Assembly (NCBI GenBank): GCA_946699065.1
Contig: CAMPDV010007660.1
Coordinates: 24,826 to 88,825, forward strand
Reading direction: 5' to 3'
DNA: 64,000 nucleotides
Source of the DNA: Loxodes magnus
Taxonomy: Eukaryota > Ciliophora > Karyorelictea > Loxodida > Loxodidae
The position numbers and the translations under genes are program-made. Positions within the stretch are counted from its first letter, which is position 1, and the number at the start of each line of letters is the position of its first letter. Below the pieces are notes generated by a model that saw only the letters and a list, made by a program, of their open reading frames with translations, was not told the origin of the DNA and searched no databases. Positions 1-8,983 of the stretch are shown here, in pieces.

Positions 1-1383
1 AAATTATACTTTCTTTCACCTAAGTTCACATTATGTTCTATTGCTTGCTTTTAATGCTTATAATTTTAATCTTTCCATTGTTGCTAGATCTTTAAAGGCA
101 AATAATTTCATTACTTTTTCCTAAACATTACTCTTTACAAAAAAAATATGCAAGCTATTACTAAATCTAGACTTATACATCTGATTACTGGAGATTTTTT
201 ACTTTAGATATCCCAAAACATGATACAAGTATCTATATTTAATACTAGATCATTATGAACCAAAATCTAATATCTGTGCTTTTACAATATTATCCAACGA
301 TATTTTAGAACTAACATATTTCTAACACTGATTCTCTTAGAAAGCATGTACTCTAGCAAAACATCATGTTTATACCAATCCAAATTTATTTAGTAAGAAA
401 GCTAAATTATTCTTTATATAGTGATTAAAATAAAACTGTAAGATTTAAATTCCATAATCAGATTTAAAGATAAAAACCATTTTATAAACCCTTTTTATAC
501 TCTGATGCTTCTTTTTTATATAGCAATTATTTTCTACTCAAACTTTCCTAAATACAAGCAATAATATTTTAGTTGCCTATTTTCGTCCTAATTTTATATT
601 TCTTCTACTAAAGCCACCTAATAATTATTAATTTTGCTAATTAGCTATCTAACTAGCAACTATTATGATAATTAGATAAACATTAAGCATAATTAATATG
701 AATCTATCATGCAATTATTTATTATGTTATTTCTTATTTCTAAAAATCTTACTTCAATATTAAATCATAAACTAACTCTTTCATCTACTTCCTAATTAAT
801 TAAAATACCCTCTAATCTATTCGCTTTAAATGTCTTTATCTTTTCATTAAACTATATAAAAAACTAAGAATTAAGTATAGATATTTATCTATAAATATTT
901 GTTATCGAATCTAAATTACATTAGCTCAGTAAAAAATAGCATTCTAGTAGAAAAATCCTAGCAAAGGAAAAATTTCAAGAAAATGAAATAGTGAGAAATA
1001 GAATAATCCTTTAAAAAAGGGCTAAATGCTATTATTCAATTTATTTTTCCTGCTATTAGTTAAGCCCATTAAAATAATATAACTACTATAAATTTATAAA
1101 GCTATTAGTATTGAAGCCATTTATTAAGTTATCAAAGTAGTAGCTACAGAAGTATAGACATTTAATAATTCATCATTAAATGTTCTTAAAATTAGATAAT
1201 AAAAGTTTGTATTTTATTGAATTAATATCTTGCTATAGCCATCTGAAAGAAAGTAATAAGATTGATATAGTACCATTCGGTTTATAAAAGATAGTGATAT
1301 TTATAAGCTTCGATTAAGAAGGTAGATATAGATAGATTTGTTTACTTTAAATTAGTTTTAATTCTATCTTTATTTATAAAAAG
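1..1383. other. AT-rich intergenic region, no gene recognised
   Basis: I see no conserved motif, RNA gene or repeat copy in this stretch. It is strongly AT-rich and includes poly-T and poly-A runs. The last 100-150 bases before 1384 presumably hold the promoter of the RING gene that follows, but no recognisable element was found. Confidence 0.4.
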
Positions 1384-3870
1384 ATGGGGCAATCTAAAAG
1401 TTGCATCAAATGCTTAGGTAGTTTTGACTCTTAAGAAATCATTCCTGTAACCCTTCCCTGCGGACATAATAAATGCTCAAATTGTGTTCAATAAGAATAC
1501 TTAAAAGATGGCTCTAACTAGTGTCCAAAAAGCAAGTGTAAAAATTTTTATTTCGGTGATAAAAAAGATTCAATAGACTAAAAAGTTAAATCAAAGGAAA
1601 ACAAAAAATAATGCAAATAACTTCATCAAGAAGAAGCTAAAAATTTGAAATTTTTATAAAAAGATTCAAAAAAAGTAAAAGTTTTGATTTTAACTGAGAT
1701 ATAAGAAAAAATAAGCTTAATAGTAGAAATAAGAGAAACAATTGAATAAATAAAATTAAAAATAGAAAAAGAAAAAGGACTTGATCCTGATTTTTATGAA
1801 CTTTATCATGAATAAAAAAAACTAGATTAAAAAAAAAGAATAAATAAAATGGTGGATTAAGAAAAAATTTTATTAAATCTAAGGTTATTACAATGTAATA
1901 AATTATACCTTTAGGAAGTAAGATAAATTACAATGTAGATGGTAAAAAATAAAGATAGAAAGTAATGAATAAAATAACAGTTTTTTAAAAAATGAGAAAA
2001 TAATACGGTATAAATGTAAGAATAGAAAGTAAAAATTATCAAAAATTAGAAAGGAACAAATAATCTAAAGAAGGAGAAAGTAAAAATTTAAAGAAGGTTA
2101 AAATGAATTCAATAAAGGTTAAGAATAAATATATAGGAGGTAACTTTTAAAAAAAGTATGTAAGTATTAAAAAAAGTGAGTAAGAAATAAAAGTTAGAAA
2201 GTAATAAAATTAAATTTTAAGAATGTAAAATTTCTAAAAAGATTGTAAAATAAATCATACAAAGGAAGTAAAATTTTAATTTAGAATGTAAAATGTAAAG
2301 AAGACAGTAAAAATATAACTAAAAGTCGGTGATATTTCAATCAAGAAAGTAAATTATTTATTTTATAGTGAGTAAAATTTATAAATTAAGGAGGTAAAAT
2401 ATAAAATAAGATGGCATAATATTTAATATAGAATGCAAGATATTTAAAAGTTATAGACTGTAAGATGTTTAAATGATTATAGTTTGTGAGATATTTTTAA
2501 TATTTATAGGAAGTAAATTGTTTTAAATACGATAGCTGGTAAGTTTTTCTATTTTATAGGTTGTAACATATTTGAAATATTTATAGTAGGTTTGGAATTT
2601 AAATATTTAAAGAAGGTTTGGAATTATAAATATTTATAGATTGTAAGATATTTGAAATGTTTATAGATTGCAAGATATTTAAAATATTTATAGAGGGTAA
2701 GATATTTTAAATATTCATAGATTGTAAGGTATTTGAAAGAATTATAGATTGTAATATATTTTAATTTATTATAGAAAGCAAGGCAATTTAAAATTTGCAG
2801 TGAGTAAGGTATTTTAAATTCTTATAGGAGGTAAGATATTTGAGATAATTATAGCGAGTAATATATTTAAAATAATTAAAGATAGTAAGCTATTTAAATA
2901 TTTATAGGGAGTAATATATTTTAAATATTTATAGAAAGTAAGGTATTTCAAATATTTATAGTGAGTAAGACATTTTAAATATTTATAGATTGTAATATAA
3001 TTTAAATATTTAAAGTTTGTAAGATATTGCAAATATTTATAGATGGTAAGATATTTTAAATAGAGGGTAAGATATTTTAAATTCTTATAGAGGGTAAGAT
3101 ATTATATGATTATAGAGGGTAAGATATAATATTAAATATTTATAGATAGTAAGATATATTAAACTCTTATAGGAGGTAAGATATTCGAAATAATTATAGT
3201 GAGTAATATATATTAAATGTTTATAGAAAGTAAGATATTTTAAATAATTATAGTGAGCAATATATATTAAATATTTATAGATGGTAAGATATTTAAATGA
3301 TTATAGAGGGTAAAATATTAAATGATAATAGAGGGTAAAATATTAAATGATAATAGAGGGTAAATATTTTAGATATTTATAGATTGTAACAGATTAAATT
3401 ACTTATAGTCTGTATACTAAAAATTATTATAGTTGGTATTTTTATAATAATAATAGATGGTATAAATTAACTCAGTCAGTAAATTTTTAATTAAGGTATC
3501 TTTTTAATTTAGATTGTAAGAATTTATTTTTGATGGTTTGATTTTGATTTAGCTTGTATTTATTCATATAAGTTTGTATACTTTAAGTATAGTCAGTAAT
3601 TATAATGATGAAGAATGTAATATATTTAAACTTCTAAAGGGGGTATTTATTTGATTTAAAGAAAGTAAGTAACTAATTTTAGGTATTTATTTATTAAAGA
3701 ATGTTACTTTGTAATAATTTTATACTTATCAGATTTTTATGATAGGTTGCTATTTATCTATTTATAGGATGTAAAACATTTTATCGAAGTCAGTTTATTT
3801 ATTATACAGAGTGTAATTTTTTACCAAAGCTGAGATCGAGATAACTATTAACTCTTATAAACATTTTATC
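1384..3870 (+). CDS. RING-finger / coiled-coil protein whose 3' part is a one-codon microexon array (gene A)
   Basis: The ATG at 1384 opens a frame that reads well with TAA/TAG as Gln. Residues 7-47 form a C3HC4-type RING: C-x2-C, then C-G-H-x2-C-x2-C, then C-x4-C, which suggests an E3 ubiquitin ligase (family knowledge). A Lys/Glu/Gln-rich coiled coil of about 130 residues follows, including the segment LDPDFYELYHEQKK. From about 1915 the contiguous frame gives way to the trinucleotide-exon array described separately. The terminal exon probably begins near 3830 (CTGAGATCGAG). No B-box or ubiquitin-like domain was found in the contiguous part, unlike genes B and E. Short introns inside the coiled coil cannot be excluded. 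The end is uncertain because TGA can be sense. Neighbour gene B, of the same family, lies 2.3 kb downstream on the same strand. Confidence 0.6.
1915..3812 (+). other. Microexon array 1: about 70 exons of exactly 3 nt separated by 13-45 nt introns
   Basis: The sequence is an almost uninterrupted series of ...TATAG|NNN|GTAAG... units. Introns near the start are 13-22 nt (for example GTAAGAAATAAAAG at 2161-2200); between about 2400 and 3400 they settle at about 24 nt with a shared sequence (GTAAGATATT...ATTTATAG); towards the end they vary from about 14 to 45 nt. Exon triplets include GAA, ATG, AAA, GAG, TAT, TGA, TTA, AAT, ATT, CTG, AGG, CGA and TCA. Several TGA triplets would be Trp under the inferred code. 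Read in phase 0 the last triplets spell S-N-G-K-N-V-D-S, related to the N-G-A-N-I-N ending of arrays 2 and 3. One junction, TTTTAG|GTATTT near 3681, has a zero-length exon and looks like a recursive splice site. Repeated AGG units (3061-3120, 3304-3361) look like tandem duplications of an intron-exon unit. Splicing itself is inferred, not shown. Confidence 0.75.
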
Positions 3871-4129
3871 TTAAATTATGCTTGAAATTTTTATTTATTA
3901 TTTAGAAGTTTTTGGAATTTTAGTTTCAAAGCATAAAAATTTAAATATCTCAATTTTTTTATTATTTTGATACTTTCCGAAAATTGCAGCTAAAGATATT
4001 AAATAAATTTATTTAGTATGATAACTACCCCAGACATAGTTCTTATTCTATAAATAATTAAAATAGCTAAATACTTCAATCATGTTTAAGTAATTTTATT
4101 TGTCTTTTACTTTAGAAATAAATATGGTG

Positions 4130-4900
4130 AAGAAATACTCTAGCAATAAAAAAGAGAGGTAAATAGGAAATATTCATAAAATGAATTGAAAAAATGGAAT
4201 TTGGCGGAAATTGGAAAATAATTAAGCATCTAAAAATTAACTAAGAAAGAATAGAAGAAAAGGCATGAAGAGAAGAAGTAAAAATCAAAATTTAGCTAAA
4301 ACTTCTTCTTATTTTAAAGGCAAACTATTACAAGGACCTTCAAAAAGTACTTTGCTAAAAAAGCTAGTGAAGTTACAAGAAAGTAGAATGTAAAAGTAAA
4401 ATAAACTTTAAATTCGTAGGATTAGATCATATTCAGTCGTTTGGAGGGAATAAGAGAATTAATGATAAATATCGAAGTTTAGTTTAAGAAACTACTTACT
4501 CTAGAAAATAACTAGTAATAAATAAAGTTAGTAGAAGAAGAGTAGTTAGACCATAATCACAATCCAACTTAATTTAGGAAGCATCAATGATAATTGATGA
4601 ATTTTAGAAAGAAAAAGCCTAAGTATCAGAAAAAGAAAACAGAGAAATTTAAAATCCAGAAATTAATAAGAGAATAGAAAATTAGAAAAAAATTATTCTG
4701 GGAATGATAAAATCCAAGAAATTGGTAAAAATTTTTACTCTTGTAAATCGTCGAAACTCTTACCCAAATAATGATATAGTTTAAACTAGAAAACGAAGTA
4801 GAATTAAAAGCATGAATAGATCTTATAAGATTATATATTTTAAATAATAAATTTACAAAAAAGAAATTGGAGATAGAAAAAGCCTTTTTAAGGAGGAAAA
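4130..4900 (+). mobile_element. Decayed ORF1-type retroelement, family E1 (third copy)
   Basis: Although frameshifted, this stretch aligns with the ORF1 proteins of the better copies at 9.0 and 21.2 kb. Near 4210 it encodes S-K-N-Q-L-R followed by a basic stretch, like the E1 start L-S-K-N-Q-x-R. Near 4445 it encodes G-I-R-E-L-M-x-N-I-E, matching E1 residues G-E-x-I-R-E-L-M-x-N-I-E. Around 4720 it has S-C-K-S-S-K-L-L-P-K, a degenerate version of the E1 CCHC knuckle whose ligands are mostly lost. No (ATT)n tail or target-site duplication remains. It lies between two RING genes. Confidence 0.55.
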
Positions 4901-5149
4901 TAAGTGACTACCACCTATTTTACAAGTATATTAAATGATGTAGTCTTTTATGCTTAACATTTTTTCGCAAATGTTTTAGAAAAACTATCATAAGACTCTC
5001 CGATGTTAAACTTTACTTCATTTCTAAATATAAAAGTATAAGAATAACTATTGCCAAAGAATTGAAATGTAATTAACTCTTTGTTTTAAGTTTATTTCTC
5101 TATCTTTAATTAAATTCCTTTATATAGGCAAGTTAATACTATCTCTTTA

Positions 5150-5960
5150 TATATCAAAAATCCCAGAAGAATCTCTGTTTTAAATCTCCATTAAGCATTG
5201 TATTTTAGATTTGTCAATAGTTAAAAGCAATTACTTCTTCATTGATACGTTAAAGCTTTGAATCTCTATATTAGTTAATTAATTAGAATAAGATTCAAAG
5301 TTAAATATAGAAGTCACATGTTTATAATAGTAGTTAAAACATGCAAGACTGAAATTATATAAAGAAGGAGATTAAATAATTTAATGATAGTTATTCATTC
5401 TGTACTGCATCTATCTCCATATGTTCCTTTTCGATGGCAATAGAAATTGAGCTTAATATAATATCATTCTTATTTCTTTATAAATTCTTGATTATTTTGC
5501 TCGTCAACTTAAAGCATTAAAGTTGTGCTAAAATTTCTGAATTTTCATGAAATCATTTAAAAGAGTTGCCTTCTACTCTATTTTCTATTAAGTATTCTGT
5601 GCTTATAAATAGTAAAATGCTTAGATTTATTGAATCTAAGTTTAAAAATTGACGGGAAGATTATTTCACTAATTCTGTAGATTAGCATTAATTTCTTCTT
5701 AACTAATATTAGCATTTAGAATATCACTCTTTGATATTTATTAGTAATTTTCTTTCCTTATCTTATTCAGTATTATTAGTACGAAATTACAATAAGCTTC
5801 TTGAGAGATTACGTTCTAATTAAAAAAATGTAATGGAGTTTATATATGGCAAATTTAAGTAAGTTTTTAATTATCCTTAACGAATTTTTCTAAAATTTTA
5901 ATTTCAAAGCGAGTGTTACAAATGAAAGTAATTCTATTTCTAGTGATTTATAGAGTCAAC
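5150..5960 (-). CDS. Possible Gln/Asn-rich coding segment, unrecognised
   Basis: On the minus strand, with all stops as sense, one frame keeps protein-like composition, for example I-S-Q-E-E-I-N-A-N-L-Q-N-Q-W-N-N (TGA read as Trp). It is rich in Gln, Ile, Asn and Lys and may form a coiled coil. I recognise no domain and could not fix either end. It is divergent from gene B, whose ATG lies about 230 bases away, so the gap could hold a bidirectional promoter. It may equally be noncoding, since open frames mean little in this code. Confidence 0.25.
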
Positions 5961-6187
5961 ATCTTTTGTTTATCATCTTGAGCTTTTATAAGAATCTAGA
6001 TACTCTTAAATATTTTAAAGATTATAGAGGAAAATTATTTTTCTTTGTATTTTAATTTTAATAGTATCTATACTTATGGTTAGTAAGTAATGCAAGAGCT
6101 ATTAAAAGAATCCTTATTTAGTTTTTTTAATTATCTCTTTAAACAAAAAATTAGTTTCTTTTAATTTTTAGTTTATTCTAAAATAAA

Positions 6188-8895
6188 ATGCAAGCAATTA
6201 AATGTGAAGTTTGTGAAGAAGAGTTCAACTAAGAACTTTGAAAGCCTAGAAGGTTGGATTGTGGATGAATTATTTGTGAGAGATGCTTAAAATATTACTA
6301 TAAAATATAAAAGAAGCTAATATTTAACAATCTTAACATTATCACTGATAAACCAATTGAAATATTAGAAATAGCAATTTCACATCTTTAAGAGATGTCA
6401 AAATAAAACTTATTGAGTGTATGTTAAAAGCATAACAAGCTTCTAACTTTGTATTGTCTATAGGACAGCATATTAATATGTAAAAATGTTAATAGAATGC
6501 GCATAAGGATCATCAATGTTGTAGATAAGAAGAGATAATTTCTATTATGTAAGCTCAAATATAAATGACTTTGAGTGGTATAAAGGAAAGGTTAAATCAA
6601 TATTGTTCTGTCTTAGGTCAATGTTAAAAGTAGTTGACTGAAGATTATATGATAAGTTTAAAATATATATTAAAAATCTATCATAATATAAAGAAAAGTT
6701 TATAATTAGCATGTGAAGAGGTGGTAATAAGAGTATAGGAGATAGCTGAATAGTACAGGTAGGAAATAAGTTAAAGCTAAAATAATATTTTTGTGATGAT
6801 TAAGAAAGTAGAGAGTATCGGATAAATGTAATAGGCTGCCATATAGTAAAGTGAGATAAGAAGGGTGAGATAGAGAGATTGGAAGCATAACTTTAAGAAA
6901 ATCAAATAAAGGAAGAATAAAAATATTCTAAGGTATAAGAATAATTTAATATTAAGAATATGGAAAGTTAATTATTTGAAAAAATATTAAAGGAGAGCTA
7001 GTTAAGTTAAGTATAAGAGTTGAATTTTAGATAGAGAGTATAGATATAGTCCAATTAAAGAACTATATGACTTTTATGATAGGAGATGTAGTTATAAGCT
7101 AAAAAATATGAGAGTGCTAATAAGGAAAGTAAAGAATAAATTTTAAAATTACTAAATTAAATAAGAGAGTAGGATTTAGTGCTGAATAACTTGAAAATAT
7201 AAATATCTCACTACCAGAAAGTAATAGAGGATCAAGAATTATAGCGAGAAAGAATATTCTAAAAGTAAAATGCTATCTTGAGTTAAAAGGAATATGATGC
7301 ATAAGACTTAAAAAATAAGATTGAGAAATAGTCTAAGAGTTTGAATTAATAAATAAAAAACTTATCGAGTGAGAGTGTTTAATATTAATTATAAATAAAG
7401 GAGTTGCTTTAGACTAGTAAAGAAAAGGATTAGTGAAATCTATCTTTATAGGAAAAGAAAGAGTAGTATGAAAAATAAGATTTATTAAAGAGAGTATAAT
7501 AAAATAATTGGAGAGCTAGCTTGACAGTTAAAGAAAGGATAATAACCTCTTAAAGGATTTTATTAATAATTTGAGTAAATTAAATAAGTAATGAGAGAAT
7601 AATTTGAATGCACTTTCTAAGGCTAACAATAATTATATGACATAAAATAAAGAGTTAAGTTAGTAAATTAAGACTCTGTAATAGGAGAGATCTAGCTTTG
7701 AAAAATAGATTAAAAGTTTATTTGATGAAAGAAAATAACTTACGTCTCAATTGAATGAGTTTCAAAGTAAGTAAATATAAATTTAATAAGGCTAGTAGTA
7801 AGTTCAGCAATAAGTATCAGTTAAATCTATTTAACCTTAGTAAAACCAATAATTATAAAGTACATAAAATATCTAAGAGTAAACTCCCAAATCTTTATCG
7901 AAGGAGATCATAAACTAAGAAATATAAATAATAATAGTATCTCCGAATAATAAATTTGTAAAGCTTACAGTTAAATAAGATACTGCTGTCTGACAAATAA
8001 AGAGTATGATACAAGTATAAACAAAATTATATTAATGATCATTGGATATTTTTAATAATAACATTAAGTTAGAAAACAAATAGACGATACGATCTTAATA
8101 GATCATGGATGGTTAATAGCTCTAAATGAAATGGAGTGAGTTAAATTTTTAAAATAATAATTATATGTAGATGGTAAGTTAAAATAAATTTTAAATAATC
8201 TTATTATAGGATGTACGATATATTTAGAAACCCCATTTGTAATATAGGTAAGTTGACATTTAATTTTCTTAACACATAGTTAGTAAGTAACATTAATATT
8301 CTTATCACATAGAATGTAATTTGACATTTTATATTCTTAACGTATAGGAAGTAAGTTGATATTTAATATTCTTAACTATATAGATGGTAAATAAACATTT
8401 AATATTCTTAACACTTAGTTGGTAATTTTGAATTAACATCCTAAACATATTGGTTGTAATTTGACATTAATATTCTTAATATCTAGGAGGTAAGTAAGCA
8501 TTTAATATTCTTAACACTTAGAATGTAAATAAGTATTTAATGTTCTAATAATCAAGATAGTAATTAAAAAATTCTACATATGTTTAAAGTTGGTAATAGT
8601 TATTTTAGTAATTACTATATTAGATAAAAGTATTTTAAGTTTGATATTCAAATATAGACTGTAATTGGAATTAATGCTATTAATAGTATGTAAGAGGTCT
8701 TTATAGGACAATATTTATAGATCGTAATTAGTTTTTAACAACTTTTCTTAATTTTAGGTGGTAATATTCTTAATTGATATTATAATAGAATGTATGCTAA
8801 TATGTAAATATATTATAGGGGGTAAATTTGCAGGCTAATATAAACCAAGGACTTATTTAAAATTCTGATAAATGTGAAATTTTCTGAGTATGAGA
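6188..8895 (+). CDS. TRIM-like RING / B-box / coiled-coil / ubiquitin-like protein with microexon tail (gene B)
   Basis: The ATG at 6188 opens M-Q-A-I-K-C-E-V-C, followed by C-G-W-I-I-C-E-R-C: a RING with C-x2-C and C-x-(W)-x2-C-x2-C, where the usual His is Trp (TGA). Near 6415 a B-box follows: C-Q-K-H, Y-C-L-Q-D, I-C-K-N-C, then H-K-D-H. Its second half is in the next frame, so one T appears to be missing near 6486. A long coiled coil with several apparent frame changes, then a Gln-rich linker, leads to a ubiquitin-like domain at about 7935-8150 (KLTVKQDTAVWQIKSMI ... KLENKQTIRSQQI-DGQQLQM). The C-terminus is array 2. RING plus ubiquitin-like domain suggests a role in ubiquitin signalling. 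Frame changes may be tiny introns, decay or assembly indels. Confidence 0.6.
8171..8821 (+). other. Microexon array 2: about 21 one-codon exons after the ubiquitin-like domain of gene B
   Basis: Units are ...CATAG|NNN|GTAAG..., with introns mostly 28-46 nt sharing a GTAAGTTGACATT...ATTCTTAACACATAG pattern. Exon triplets in order include ATG, GAT, GTA, TTA, AAT, GAA, ATG, TTG, GTT, GAG, AAT, ATA, then ACT, TAT, ATC, GTG, AAT, GGG, joining the terminal exon GCTAATATAAACCAAGGA at 8834. In phase 0 the tail reads T-Y-I-V-N-G-A-N-I-N-Q-G. Array 3, on the other strand 47 kb away, reads T-Y-I-E-N-G-A-N-I-N-Q-G. One or two middle units (8590-8650) are irregular. The conservation of spelled codons while introns drift supports protein coding. 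Confidence 0.78.
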
Positions 8896-8983
8896 GTGGA
8901 TTATCTATATACTTTATTAAAACTCTTATTAATTAAAAAGTATAAATAATGATATTATTTATACTTATGTCTTTATTTTAGTT

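Noticed and set aside
2814-3032. Standard-code frame on the minus strand with repeated Y-K-Y-L motifs
   Set aside because: It is the antisense of the intron units of array 1; the periodicity comes from the 24-nt intron repeat.
1915-3812. Array 1 as a simple satellite, a CRISPR array, or a peptide repeat of about 10 residues
   Set aside because: The repeats are too variable in length for a satellite and there are no constant repeats with unique spacers. In phase with the intron reading, triplets are conserved with arrays 2 and 3, which a satellite or repeat peptide would not explain.
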